From Musa acuminata AAA Group (lineage: Eukaryota > Streptophyta > Magnoliopsida > Zingiberales > Musaceae), in assembly GCF_036884655.1 (NCBI RefSeq), contig NC_088356.1, forward strand, positions 9,962,001-10,026,000: a DNA stretch of 64,000 bases, written 5' to 3'. The position numbers and the translations under genes are program-made. The notes beneath the pieces are model-generated. The model saw only the letters and a list, made by a program, of their open reading frames with translations. It was not told the DNA's origin and did not search any database. Below, piece after piece: positions 11,260-23,617 of this stretch (its first letter is position 1; each line of letters begins with the position of its first letter).

Positions 11260-12479
11260 TCCTTATTTACCAAAATAACCTAAGGAATAGACTCATGATG
11301 ATTCATGGGTATTATGAACTATGAGAGTTATGCATGAGCATAAAGATCAATCATATAGGATGAACATGGTATACAAATAAAGGCTGAGCTTGAGAACATG
11401 GAACATTTGCAGAACACATAACAAGTATATAAAATAATGAACTTAATCAAGCCCTAAGAACCAAGGTAGTTTGCTTTCAAATAATTCATATGTAGTTCTT
11501 CTAGGGTTTAGGGTTTTGATAATTCCAAATATCGAAGAAAATAATGAGATTTTCAAGTATAGTTAATGGAAGTTTTGGTCTAAAAGTTCTATCGATGTGC
11601 TGATCCCCCTCCTAGTCGACTAAGTGCAACACCGTATATGAATATATAGAATTTTTTGTCAAAAATAAATATCTAAGCATTATTTTTACTAATTTAAACA
11701 AGCCATTAATTAGCTTTGCAATTCATTCAATTCATCAAAAACAGGCCAAAGCATGGATCATGACTTGAGGTCTTTAAAGAAGTTCCTTGTAGACCTTATC
11801 TTTTGGATACCCACCAGTTTAGCCAACCTAATCTGCATAATGATGTCTATACTAATGCTTGGCTATGCTTAAGACTTTGTTGACTCATTAATTCAAAGCA
11901 ATGAACTATAGCAACAACAATTAATAATTGAACAATTATATTCATTTTATAAGTATGGAACTTAACATGATTTTCTTTTTTCATGAGGTATAGAATGATT
12001 GAGCTTTTGATCATTATCACTTTAGATTGACTAAGTTCATGCTAATTTTCTTTGTTCTTTTCTAAAGAAGCTTTCCTATTAAGATTACAAGATAAGTATA
12101 CTTGTGCTTGGTCATTTTTCCTCGTCATCTCTAAAGTGATAGACCACATTGGTAAATAATGCTGATAGTAGAGTTGTAGAAGCAGATATTATTTTTATCA
12201 TTAGAGAATTAGGCAATAATCTTTGTCCAAAAGAGATTTGAGCAAAACATATATCTCAACATTTTGACGAACATAAAAAGTTGGACATATTTATATTAAT
12301 GCGGACATATTTATTCTCCAATATCTCATTGGTGTCCTTATGGCTAAAGAGTTGGGGATTCAATGCATATGATACCACCATAATTTATGTTTGTGCGTTT
12401 GCAAAAATATGCATGACCCTCAGATAAATCAACTCCTCCAAGAGAGGCACCAGCATATGTAGAGAATCTTATTTGGCAT

Positions 12480-12990
12480 TGCAAATTATCACGATGCTGC
12501 TTACTAGAATGCAAGGAATGCCTATATCTTTTGTTGTAGTTCATACTTCCATCAGTAATTGTGTATATATTTTTCTGATGGACTTGGTAAGAATAGAAAC
12601 TATTCCATGCCGGAATACTAGCCATCAAAGCATGCTCATTGTTACTCCATTAACAGTTCATGTTTGGATCGAGAGAAATAGAGTCCTAGACTGAATCTTG
12701 CACTATATCAACAGAGGGAGAAGACCTGAGGCCCCATATTGGGTTCTTATTTGCATATTTTGATGGATATACGCTTGCATGGAATAGTTTTTGTCTTGAT
12801 GAAAAGCCATAAGAGTTATGATTATGAGCAGAAGCATGTGAACTAGGATTAGATGTACAGAACATCTGAGGAGCACATAGAAAGCACAACACCAAAGGCA
12901 AAAAAAGAAAAAGGGATTTCTCAGTTCTATCCAACCCTAAAGGCAACATTCCATCTGGGCACATTGAAATTTTGTCAAACCAAAATATCA
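12480..12990 (+). repeat. Direct copy of 9500-9960
   Basis: The two stretches share long near-identical runs, for example around ctattccatgc-ggaatact and gaacatctgag. Short open frames occur on both strands but neither is preserved between copies, so I treat this as repeated non-coding DNA. Confidence 0.65.
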
Positions 12991-13737
12991 ATGTTAAGAA
13001 TCAGTTCTCAAAACAAAAATGTTAAACAATTTGTAATGGCATTTTACTAACTTATACATCTTGTTAAATAGAAAATGAATGTGCTAATATTAAATCTGTG
13101 TTTTTGAACAGATGTAGGTTCACATATGTTTGGTTATGCTTATGACTATGATGCTTCATTCAAAGACATGAACAACAACAACAACAACAATATAGTAATT
13201 GAACAATTATATTCATATTAATAGTCATGAATTCAACATGATACTTCTCACGATGCATGTATAATAAACTGAAAAATTATATCCATTGTTTGGTTTAATT
13301 TCACTAAGTTCATACTAAGTGCCCCTGCACTTGTTTACAAAGAAATTCTTCTATTTGCATCACAAGTCAAGCGTACATAAAATTGACAAAAATGTTGATA
13401 GTATAGGTGTAGAAGTAGATATTTCTTATCGTTAGAGAACTAGGGAAACTAATAGTTGTCCAATGTAGGGTTGAGTGAAGTGCCTATTTGAACCTTTTGA
13501 CTAGCATACAAAGTTAGATATATGACACTCAATGGAGTGTCAATTGTAATAGATTTCATCCATCGGCGACATGATTATTATTCTCCACTACCTCGTTGGT
13601 GCGCATGACTTAATTCACACAATAAATTCTTAGGCACGCAAAGTCGTATGATATGCGCGCATGACCGATACGCACAATAAGATTCCAAATGTTTATCTTG
13701 TTACTTTCTCTATTTGTTCCAACCTTGAAGGTTCCCC

Positions 13738-13745
13738 TATAAATA
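13738..13745 (+). promoter_or_regulatory. TATA box of P4
   Basis: TATAAATA followed by TCGTGTCTCG, about 55 bases upstream of the leader-intron donor at 13793. Confidence 0.68.
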
Positions 13746-13945
13746 TCGTGTCTCGTATCAAATATCTCAAACGTGGAGGAATTGAGTTCAAGGTAAGTTC
13801 TAAGACACATAGTAGTTTTAGCTATTTACTTAACCAAATTAGCACATGTATCTGTTGAATACATCAAAGCTCGAAATTAATTGTTACATATAGGATATCT
13901 TAGTATTGAAATGTGAATTTTTCACTTTGTTGTAGCTGATCAACA

Positions 13946-14335
13946 ATGAAGATGTCATTTGTGCTCGTTTTTACATTTGGTTTGGTCATCATCCTCTCCA
14001 AAACTGGTGTGGAAGGGAGAAGGCTTGAGGAGAATTCCTTGGATAGCTCTCTTCGAGGAGTTCAGGGAAAGGAATACGTGCATGCTGATAACAAAGTCGT
14101 GTTTAGCTCCAGTAGTACTGGTGGAAGCAACGACGAGGAGGCCAAGAAAGACATCAACAGTATTCCCGGAGAGAAGAAGGTAAAAGCTGCTGCAGATGCA
14201 TCACTTAGCTATTCCTTTGGTGCCACGAAGGATGCCGAGAACGACAAGATGTTTGATGCTAGTCGTATGGCACGCACTCGACCCACGGACAATTTACCAC
14301 ACCACGGCTTAAGGGATTCTGCTAAACGCCCTTAA
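13946..14335 (+). CDS. Small secreted peptide precursor, class B (P4)
   Basis: The product is 129 residues with an intact frame. The ATG at 13946 follows a leader intron at 13793-13935 (143 bp, GTAAGT donor, TTGTAG acceptor). Residues 1-24 are a signal peptide (M-K-M-S-F-V-L-V-F-T-F-G-L-V-I-I-L-S-K-T), then G-R-R-L-E-E-N-S-L-D, a Ser-rich stretch, E-K-K-V-K-A-A-A-D and a 'K-D-A-E-N-D-K-M-F-D' segment. It ends in T-D-N-L-P-H-H-G-L-R-D-S-A-K-R-P. The tail is nearly identical to P2 despite the inversion of the gene, which suggests that the tail is the functional part. The protein should enter the secretory pathway and act outside the cell; receptor and role are unknown. Confidence 0.76.
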   Translation: MKMSFVLVFTFGLVIILSKTGVEGRRLEENSLDSSLRGVQGKEYVHADNKVVFSSSSTGGSNDEEAKKDINSIPGEKKVKAAADASLSYSFGATKDAENDKMFDASRMARTRPTDNLPHHGLRDSAKRP

Positions 14336-14867
14336 GACTACGCTGCTGCCATGAACTGCTATTTGCTACAGTAGTATATAGGATGTGTGAGATTTGCTCA
14401 GTATATGGGGCAAAGGCTTTCAAGTACTTATTGCCATGTATAGCTCTAGATCATTATGTCATGGATGGCTGGGGCTTTTCTGTCAATGTACTGAACTACT
14501 ACTGCATAAAATAAAATGTCCATGGCTGGCTTGGCTTGGTATATGTACTGTCCACATAGTACCAATTCCTAAGAGTGATAGATAGCTATGAGGCATTCAC
14601 TAAAATTTTTAGTTGTTGGTCCTTTACAAAGTCAGACCGCTCCTTTCCAAATCACTTGCAATTTTTTACATGAAAATTGTGGGCAAATGGCCAAAAGGAA
14701 GAGCACTTGTCGGTCTTCTAATCTATGATACACAGGTAGGTATCAGCTAGTTAATTCAGTATACATGATGTTACAGGCAATGTTTTTTTGTGTGCATATG
14801 TTACATGTAAAATCTAGAGTTATTTTGTGGGGCAAACCCTACATTTATGCTAACAATGTTGGGGCAT

Positions 14868-14890
14868 CTCTCTCTCTCTCTCTCTCTCTC
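14868..14890. repeat. CT microsatellite in the P4 3' flank
   Basis: Simple (CT)n tract shared by position with the other class-B copies. Confidence 0.85.
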
Positions 14891-16081
14891 GTCTTTATTT
14901 ACCAAAATAACCTAAGGGATAGACTATGGATGTTTGATGGCTATTGTGAACCATGAGAGTTATGTATGAGCATAAAGATAAATCATATGCCACGAACATG
15001 ATATACAAATAAAGGTTGAGCATGAGAACATAGAACATTTGCAAAACACATAACAAGTACATAAAATAATGAACTTAATCAAGGCCTAAGAAACAAGGTA
15101 GTTTGCTTTCAAATGATTCCTCCATAGTTCTTCTATGGTTTATGGTTTTGATGTTTTTCTATGCCAAATACCGAAGCAATTATTGGGATTGTCCATTAAT
15201 TAGATTTACAAATCATTTAATTCATCAAAAACAAGTCCACATAATGTATGCTAAAAAACCATTATAAGTTAGTCATGACTTGAAGTCTTTAGAAGGGTTC
15301 ATTGTAGACTCTTGCACAAGCAATGTGACCTTATCTTTGGACAGCCACCAGTTTAGCCAACCTAATCATTAAAATGATGTATATACTTATGCTTGGTTAT
15401 GCTTACTACTTTGATGCTTCATTAATTCAAAGCAATGAACAACAACCATGTAATAATTGGACAATTATGTTCATTTTATTAGTTAGGAACTTAACATGTT
15501 TTTTTTTCATGGTATATAGAACAATGGAACCTTTGATCATTATCATTTTAGATTGACCAAGTTCATGCTAATTGTCTTTGTTCTTTTCCAACGAAGCTTT
15601 CCTATTTGGATTACAAGATAAGTATACTTGTGGTGGGACATTTTTCTTGGTCATCTCTAAACTAATGGAGCACATTGGTAAATCATGCTGATAGTAGAGT
15701 TGTAGAAATAGATATTATTTTGTCAGTAGAGAATTAGACAATAATATTTATCGAAAAGAAATTTGAGAGAAACATATATCTTAACTTTTTTAGAAACATA
15801 AAAAGTTAGACATAGTTAAATTAATGTAGTATCAATTGCAATCAATTTTGTCCATCTGCGACATGATTATTATCCTCCCCCGTCTCATTAGTGCATGTGA
15901 CATATATAATTAGTGTGATAATTATCTTATGCAACCTATGTTTCATAAGACATATGGGCATCATCGAAAGGCACTATAAGATTTCCAACCTATTTTTCTT
16001 ATAAATATCTTGAAATTTATTTATATATTAGGATCTTAGTATTGAAATGGTCAATTTTTGCTTTGTTGCAGGTTATAAAAA

Positions 16082-16492
16082 ATGAAGATCCCATTTGCAC
16101 TTATTCTCACATTTGGTTTGGTCATGATCATCTCCAAAACAAGTGTTAAAAGTAGAAGGCTTGAGTAGAATCTCTTGGATTTCTCTCTTCAAGGGGTTAA
16201 GGGAAAGGGCTACATGCTTGATGATAATAAAGCTGTCTTTAAAATGAGCAATGAGAAGATCAAGAAGAACATCAAAAGTACTAGAGAGAAGAAGGGAAAA
16301 GGTGTTGTAGATCTATAATTTGGCTATCCTTTTGGTGCTACAAAAGAATGCCAATGATAATAATAGTAATAATAATGCTAAGAACAACAAGTATGATGTG
16401 CACACACTCTGGGCATGTCAGAAGATTCACACCACTAGATATCGATCGATGAGTACCGAAGGATGTTTGGTGATCTTTGTAAGCACACATAA
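16082..16492 (+). pseudogene. Class-A peptide gene with stop codons (P5)
   Basis: The start (M-K-I-P-F-A-L-I-L-T-F-G-L-V-M-I-I-S-K-T) is the best match to P1. The Glu-Glu after R-R-L is interrupted by TAG, a second in-frame stop (TAA) falls near 16316, and the frame then shifts. The 3' part still aligns with the class-A tail, reading as remnants of H-x-L-G, D-E-Y-R-R-M-F-G-D-L and K-H before a stop at about 16490. The 5' acceptor and start are preserved, but TATA and leader exon 1 are not clear upstream. No full product can be made. Confidence 0.75.
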
Positions 16493-16699
16493 AGCCCTGC
16501 TGCCCTTAACTGTTATCTGCTACTACACTATAGGATATGTCAAATTTTTTCGATAGAGAGAGCAAATGATTTCAAGTATTTACTTTGTGTCATGGATAGC
16601 TTCACAACATGTAATGGATGTCTGGATCTTTTGGTCAATGTCCTATAGAGAGAGAGAGATCTATGACATTCACTATGATCTTGAATCCATAGGAAGAAG

Positions 16700-16808
16700 A
16701 TAATACCAAAACATTATATATATGTATATGTATATATGTATATATGTATATGTATATATGTATATATATGTGTGTATATATATATGCATATATATATATT
16801 TATATATT

Positions 16809-16852
<44 letters not shown>
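16700..16852. repeat. TA/TG-rich microsatellite
   Basis: Alternating TA, TG and CA dinucleotides over about 150 bases. Open frames here on both strands are Tyr/Ile repeats produced by the tract, not genes. Confidence 0.9.
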
Positions 16853-17739
16853 GATTTTTTTTCTAAAAAATATTCATATTTTGGGTATTTCCTAAAAGAT
16901 ATTCCCTCTTTTGTTTTTTTCAAACAGTACCTAAAATTTTAAAAATACCTACAATATCTTTTAAAAATTTTCTACCATTTTTTTTATTATTACAGTATTT
17001 TCATTTTTGCTCATTTATAGTATTTTATTAAGGTACTGAAAATGCTATAAACGTTATTGAAAAATACTACAAGTGGTATCATATTATATTTCTTTGATTT
17101 TCATTATTTATAAATCATTAAAATATAATATTTTTATGCTTATAGTTAGTTTTGTTAATGTTATGAGTTCACTTAGATTATTTATGATGTTTTCGAGTAA
17201 GTTTTATAGTGTTTTTATTACGGTGGCTAAAATACTATAACAAGTTAAAAATACTACAATAGGGTATAACACAATAACAGACGAAAATATTTTTAAGAAA
17301 TAATTTAATTTTTTTAAAATTAAAGATACTGTTTGGAAAAAAAACAAAAGGGAGGTTTCGATTGAGAAAAATCTAAAATATAAATATTTCTTAAGAAAAT
17401 ATTTATATATAGTATATGTATATATATATAGTCACAGTGATCCTCAATCGTGTGAAGATAAATTTGAAATGAACCTTGCCTCTATCTTCACCATCATGCT
17501 GACATAATTATCATGATAGCACAAAAGTTTAGTTGGCGACTAAATAAGTTGATTGACCTTCGCCCGCAGTAACTATTCACATAGCCGAAGAATAAATGAT
17601 TATGTCTGAGCTACAACCTAGTCGGTGTTGCAGATAGAAAATGAAGCTCCTACAAAGCTCCTTTTTTGCTATTAATTCGTATTACATGTCTTTGATCTCC
17701 CTATCTATCTAAGTACTCATGTAGAAGTTGCAAGCCGTT
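16853..17739. other. AT-rich DNA, no gene seen
   Basis: Long runs of A and T with recurring words such as tagtatttt. The part after about 17225 matches arm 3 around 49740-49960 in reverse. Nothing else is recognisable. Confidence 0.5.
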
Positions 17740-18261
17740 GTCTTCTATTTACATTGTGTTGCCGATAGCTATAGCTAGCAGCCTTTAGAGACGGCCGGTG
17801 AAGATGAAGCTTTCTAGTTTACTTTGGTCGACAAAAAGCAAAAGCTTGTGTCCGGAGTTTATGAGAGGCAAAAAAGCATGATTCAAACGGTGACTATATT
17901 GTTCTATCTTTCTTATCATGATATAGCAACAAAAATGCACATTTTGTGGCAGACTTGAGTTTTTGATGACGAATAGTCTCCAATGAGTAGATATCAACAT
18001 AACACCACATCGTCTTCTCCACTATGAGTTTTCTCGGATCAATAATATCAACTGACTGGTGCCGTATCTACATAATATTCTACAGTTTAGTATAAATGTC
18101 TGACGTATCATCATCAGATTAGTATTTTAATATAAAATTATTATATGAGATTTTATTTTTATATGATACATCACCATCCAACCAATTGTAAATACTTTAT
18201 TATATTACCATAATATGGTAGGACTAACATCCTCATCATTCGTCAAAAAACAAAAGGGCTC

Positions 18262-18289
18262 GGGGGGTGGGGGTGTGGGAGGGTGGGGC
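18262..18289 (+). other. G-rich tract with G-quadruplex potential
   Basis: Several runs of three or more G separated by one to two bases, absent from the matching position in arm 3 near 48930. Confidence 0.55.
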
Positions 18290-18700
18290 GAAGGAAATAA
18301 CTTGCATGAAACTTTGTGGTACACAATCACATGGGTACTTATTTGGCCTATTAGTAGCGTTTGCTTCGTACAGAGCACATTGTGGATCTTGTCGCGTGGA
18401 CACGACCTCCAACCATGTCAGCATAAACACGAAATCTCGGGATGAAGACGGGGCACCACATCAGACATGCCACCACGAATTTGAGATGACGATCGCCCCC
18501 CTCCCACACCGTCTGGAGCCACATGAGCTAGCGTCATCCTAACAAGAGCTACTTCGGAAAGCTTGGGACGATGCCGTTTCACACATATCGGGTGGCGATC
18601 GTCTAAAGGTACGAACTCGCCACCTAGGGAGTCGGCTGCCGCACGTAGATCGTGTACAATCGACCCTCGGACACTAGAATAAAAGCTATCCAGCCAGCAA

Positions 18701-18745
18701 GGGTGGGGGGGGGGGGGGGGGGGGTGGGGGGGGTGGGGTGGGGGG
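18701..18745 (+). other. Poly-G tract with G-quadruplex potential
   Basis: Runs of 20, 8, 4 and 6 G separated by single T residues. It lies in the 5' region of gypsy element A. Confidence 0.7.
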
Positions 18746-19443
18746 TTGCGCGGGGTAACTTTCTACAAAAGTTCGACTGACTTGATCTTTGGAGGGGCCT
18801 AAGTCAAGAAACCCCTCCCCTCCCAACCTAGGCCAGTGTGCAGGAACCCGGCGGCAATGAAGCAGGACATGCTTATTGAAGAGGCGTATCCGGACAGACC
18901 CCAAGCTCAACTGGTTCCCGATGAAGGCTCAATCACCAGGATGATCCAGAACATTAGCAATTGGACCAAGTTGTGCTGACACCTCGGCCACGACGTAGAG
19001 GTTCACTATCATTTTGGCACTAGAAGGAGGGCCCGATGTCGTAGGAACACCCCATGGCCAACATGGGGGCTCGCCCTGCCGAAGAACCACTAGTCGCTCA
19101 CCGCTCATGGGGATGAGGGCATTGCAACACAGATATCGGATCGCTACTAGTGCCTGTTCAACGACCTTGGACTCTCCCCCACGGAAATGCCTTGGGACCT
19201 TCAATCGTCTTGCTTGAGGTGTTCCTCGGCCTCGCTAAGCAGGTGCAAGCCTTGGTGAGAATGATGCATACAGTCGCCCCACTCATCCCACAGCTCATAC
19301 AGTTGGTGACTCCACCACCGATCTCACCCACATTCTTCTCGGAGCCACCCAATGTTCCCCCGACTGATCTGATAACGCAAATCCCAAATCACGATGAGAT
19401 TGGGGAATAGGTTGGGATTGGGGAGCAGATCGGTGGTTCGAGA

Positions 19444-20700
19444 ATGGTGCCTGAGCGAAGTGCACCCATGCCCCGCCAGGTCGCGCCACCATTTCCTAAG
19501 CCCGATTCCCTATCGTCGGACTCGGTCGATGACTCGTTCAGGGCTCAACTGTCTATGGTGAATCGTCACCTATATGAGTTCCAGTATGAATTCCACAAGT
19601 CATGGGGCGAGGTCGGGGAAATCCAAGATAAGGCCGTGCCACTCAACTTTCAACTTCCAGCACTGGAGACGTACGACGACAGTTTCGACCCAACGAAACA
19701 CGTTATCGCATTCCGAGCTCAGATGGCCCTCTACAACACTTTCGACACCCTGATGTGTCAGGCATTCCCTACTACCTTCAAGGGACCAACATGGACGTGG
19801 TTCAGCTGACTACAGCCAGCCTCGGTCTTGGCTTTCGACTAGCTTGCAAGAGAGTTCAAACAGAACTTCTTAGCCAACATGCGGCCCAAGCCTTCCATCG
19901 CCATGCTCCTCACATTGTCCTAGAGTGATAGTGAATCACTTTCTCAATTTATCGAGCACTTTGCCAGCAAAATCCGAGGAGTCCTGGATGCTCATCCTTC
20001 CCTAACATGCACTCATTTCTGATGGGCCTACGACCCTCAAGATTTTTCTGGTCACTAATCGAGAGGCCACCCATAACTGTCCCCAAGATGTTCTAGCATG
20101 CCAACTAGTACATCCTACCGAAACAAATGTGAGGACAACAAGAGACCATGGACGAAACAAACCCGAGGAACAACCTCGGGGTCACCTACAGCGCAACCCT
20201 GAAGAAGGCCCAATCGGCCCAAGCTATCACTCAAGAGACCCCCTCCTCTGCCCCTGAATGCTCCTCGCACTGAAATCTTTCTCTAGATTATGGAGAAGGG
20301 ACTCCTTGGGGAACCCAACCCATTGAAAGCTACTCACAAAGATCGGTCTAAATATTGTAGGTTTCTCCGAGACTATGGTCATGATACGGAGGACTATCGG
20401 GACCTCTAGAACTAGATCGAGGAGCTGATCCGAAGAGGACATCTTGGGTGCTACCTCAAAAAGCCAAGAGTAGCGTCTCCATGCCCCAATGGTCCAATCG
20501 AGAAGCAAATTGATGTCATCATCAGTAGATCAGCTTCCGGAGGCAACAACATGACGGGGCGGAATGCCTACACCCACAGTACGGTAGAGAAATGCCTAAG
20601 AATAGGACCAGGGCCCGAAATCACCTTCGGAGTTGAAGAAGCCAAGTTCCCAAATCATGGTGATGCCCTAGTGGTCTCGGTCCATATTGCTAACGCATAG
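19444..20700 (+). pseudogene. gag of gypsy element A (broken)
   Basis: The 121-codon open stretch at 19444-19809 carries D-D-S-F-R-A-Q-L, P-L-N-F-Q-L-P-A-L-E-T-Y, and C-Q-A-F-P-T-T-F-K-G-P-T-W-T-W-F, the retrotransposon gag core, then a stop. Downstream the same protein continues across several stops and frame changes (L-A-R-E-F-K-Q-N-F-L, and S-L-S-Q-F-I-E-H-F-A-S-K-I-R). It is parallel to the gag at 58207-59149 in element B. It no longer makes a complete capsid protein. Confidence 0.75.
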
Positions 20701-20882
20701 GTAAAGAGGGTGATGGTCGACACCGGAAACTCCGTCGACGTGCTATACTTCAACATTTTCAAGAAGCTCGACCTAATAGAAGGAGACCTTGCCCCAATGG
20801 CATCATCACTCATGGGATTCACGGGGGATTCTATTTCTCTACTCGGTACCACTTCCCTCCCCGTTACCATTGGGGAGGAGCC
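20700..20882 (+). pseudogene. Aspartic protease domain of element A, interrupted
   Basis: V-M-V-D-T-G-N-S-V-D-V-L-Y-F matches the retropepsin D-T/S-G active-site region, followed by a L-P-V-T-I-G-E-E-P strand. The domain stops at a solo LTR and resumes after it with F-M-V-V-D-L-P-S-A-Y-N at about 22520-22550. Confidence 0.72.
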
Positions 20883-22453
20883 TGCTAGTCATAGGAGCCC
20901 TACAAGCTAATCACGTGAGTGATGACACATGTGACTTGACACAGTTTTTTTACTTATTATTATTTGGTATTTTATCATTTTATATTGCCTATTGCTTGAA
21001 TATATTATGATGTTCATGGATCTGTGCAATGGGAATCAAATCGTGATGAGATCATGATAATGAAACTAATTCACTTTTAAACATATATCCTAAATAATCC
21101 CAGTCATAGGTTACTCGAGAGGGACATCGAGATAACTAGACAGACTAGTGAACTGTATACCCGTCCATATGATGGATGCAGTTGGTCTCATAGCTACTCA
21201 TGTGGGGACACTAGGGATACAGTACATATGCTCATTGGAGAATGAGTTTACTGATTGATCCGCTTATGGAATGCTGGATGGTTGATGATGTCTTATTGTC
21301 AGACAGTGATTTCGTAGTCCCAGTAATGTATATGGTCTTTAGACTTGAGATATTAAATATGTCTTATATGAGTACTCCACTCTTTGATACTAGACTTATA
21401 GGTTTGGAGGTTTCAGATCTTGCACAGCCGATCATTGGGAGTGGTAGCCAACCTTACGAGGATTATTGAATGTCGATAGAGGATTATCCACTCTCAATGT
21501 CATGAGAGGAATATCTCATGTGTTCTTACTCAAACAAATCCCTGGCCATGGTCATTCGGATTGAGAGAGAAACATATCTCCAAGAGAATCCAATTAGAGC
21601 AAGACTCAATTAAAAATTGTACGGGTTTGATAGCACCATGCTCGGTATACGGTTTCTGGGATATTAGATAGATGAGTGACTATAGGTATATGGTAACTGA
21701 GGATAAACATATCCAATGGATTGGATTCCCTTGTATCATCTATGGACTACGACATAGTGGCCTAGTACGTCCACGGTCGATGAGTTGAGTGAATTATTAT
21801 AGAGATAATAATTCACTAGGTCAGAAGGAGTTCTAGCAGGTATGACTCATGGCCAGCTCGATATTGGGCCTAGAGGGTCACACACATATGGTAGGCATTG
21901 CGATGAGTAGAGATTCGGATATGAGATATCCGCTGGAGCCCCTATCTTATTGGATATCCATTAAGCCCCTGAATTATTGGATCCTACGGATGAGATCCAA
22001 TAAGAACCAATGAGAGATTATTAAATAGAGATCCACTAATCTAAGAGGCTTGGGTAGTTAGATGGAGATCCAATACCTAATAGGGCTAGATCTATTAGGG
22101 TTATGTTGACAGGAGATCTCTATAAATAGAAGGGAACTAATGGTTCATAGGCTAGAGCTTCTTGGTTGCCTATCCTATTCTCCTCCCCTTCTCATCCTCA
22201 AAGCAGGGCTAGAGTTTTGAGGAGCGTTGTCATAGCCCTACTGTGTGGATTACTACTAGAAAGGAGGGCGCTTGACCTCTTGCACCATCTCCTAGAGATC
22301 TATAGGGATTTAGGGATATACGATCTCCCTATGTAATACAATCTTTACTATATGTAGTTTTCTGTTTCACGGATTTTGCACACCAATATTCGTACGATGA
22401 CGAACATATCTTTGAAAAATTGAAGATTTTATTTTTAATGTTCTTCTGCTACA
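20883..22453 (+). mobile_element. Solo LTR-like insertion in the protease of element A
   Basis: About 1.57 kb of non-coding DNA divides the protease domain. It begins TGCTAGTCATAGG, and the same sequence starts at about 63483 inside a different host element. It has a TATA box (CTCTATAAATAG near 22118) and ends near CTGCTACA at 22453. These are LTR properties; no internal region is present. The right boundary is uncertain by up to about 35 bases and I could not identify a target-site duplication. Confidence 0.6.
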
Positions 22454-23617
22454 TATGTGATGTCGCCCTCAGATTTCCCAATAGAGCTGAGGACCAAGAC
22501 AACAGTGATCACCTTCATGGTGGTCGACCTGCCTTCCGCATACAATGTCATCTTCGACCGACTAACCCTTAACAAGTTGAAAGCAGTTATCTCCACCTAC
22601 CATTGGGCCATGAAGTTCCCGACTTCGATTGTGGTCGGGGTGGTTCGAAGCAGTTCGAAAGAATCTAGACAATGTTACCTAATGGTAGTCGCCATACCAA
22701 AGAAGTTGTGACCCTACCAACCTTCTCTGGATCCGTGGACGACCTCAAAACACCGACACACCCGGAACCAATGGAGCAATCGATTAAAGTCCCCCTAAGA
22801 AGAAGCTGACTCGACAAGGCCATTAAAGTCGGGACAACACTATTGGAAGAAAACCAAATCCAACTTGTTGACTTTAAGAAGGAAAACACCGATGTGTTCA
22901 CATGATCCCCAAAAGACATGCTCGGAATCGACCCAGAGGTCATGCAGCATTACCTCAACATCCACCCCGAGGCACGTCCTATGAAGTAGAGGCCAAGAAA
23001 ATTTGCCCCAGACCCCCAGATTGACAAAAGGCAATCAGCGATGAGGTAGATCGCTTAATTAGCACTGGATTCATAACTGAGGTAAAGAATCCTCAATGGT
23101 TATCGAATGTCGTCCTTGTTAAGAAGCATAATGGAAACTAGAGGATTGTGTCGATTATATTGATCTCAACCGGGCATGCCCCAAAGACTACTACCCGCTC
23201 CCGAGGATAGACCAGTTGGTGGACGCCACTGCGAGACATGAACTCCTCACATTCATGGATGTGTTCTTGGGCTATAACCAAATTCGAATGGCACCACAAG
23301 ATCGAGAGCACCTTGATTTTGTCACTAACAAAGGGGTATATTGCTACAAAGTAATGCCTTTCAGCCTGAATAATGCTGGAGCAACATATTAGAAAATGGA
23401 CAATGAGATGTTCAAGCAACAACTCGGGAGAAATATGGAATTCTACATTGACAACATGATTGTTAAGAGCAGGTTGGCAAGCACACATATGACTGACCTG
23501 GTCAAAACCTTTTAGACCCTCACATGATTCAATATGCACCTGAACCCTTCGAAATGCGCCTTCAGGGTCAGTTCCAGCAAATTCCTTGGGTTCGTCATCC
23601 ACCAGAGGGGAATAGAC
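22454..23617 (+). pseudogene. Protease end and reverse transcriptase of element A
   Basis: F-M-V-V-D-L-P-S-A-Y-N-V-I-F-D-R-L-T-L-N-K closes the protease. The reverse transcriptase follows with P-Q-W-L-S-N-V-V-L-V-K-K and F-L-G-F-V-I-H-Q-R-G-I-D. There are several stops and frameshifts. The catalytic motif Y-x-D-D reads Y-I-D-N (23444-23455), so the polymerase site is lost. The frame is interrupted by a solo LTR at 23618. Confidence 0.75.

Larger units (their letters stand above)
9340..12340 (+). repeat. Tandem duplication unit 1 (partner at 12350-15870)
   Basis: Blocks at 9340-9990, 10000-10860, 10940-11570 and 11640-12340 recur in the same order from 12350 to 15870. Unit 1 is therefore a tandem copy of the unit carrying P4, and its own peptide gene has been gutted. 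The boundary near 9340 is where the minus-strand half of the cluster meets the plus-strand half. Confidence 0.7.
12720..18375 (-). repeat. Peptide-cluster duplication arm 2 (inverted)
   Basis: The reverse complement of this block matches arm 1 and arm 3. It contains P4 (class B) and P5 (class A, broken), a TA-rich tract at 16700-16850 and unique AT-rich DNA to about 17400. Similarity to arm 3 continues to about 18375, where gypsy element A begins. Arm 3 lacks the part equivalent to about 15975-17225, and so has no P5 copy. Confidence 0.75.

Noticed and set aside
12344..12991. Overlapping minus- and plus-strand frames, one with a V-H-V-W-I-E-R-N-R motif resembling LINE C-termini
   Set aside because: The duplicate at 9500-9960 does not preserve any of these frames, and one short motif is not enough for a LINE.
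16714..16942. Open frames of Tyr/Ile repeats on both strands
   Set aside because: They are translations of the TA/TG microsatellite.
18686..18910. Proline-rich minus-strand frame
   Set aside because: The proline run is the complement of the poly-G tract.
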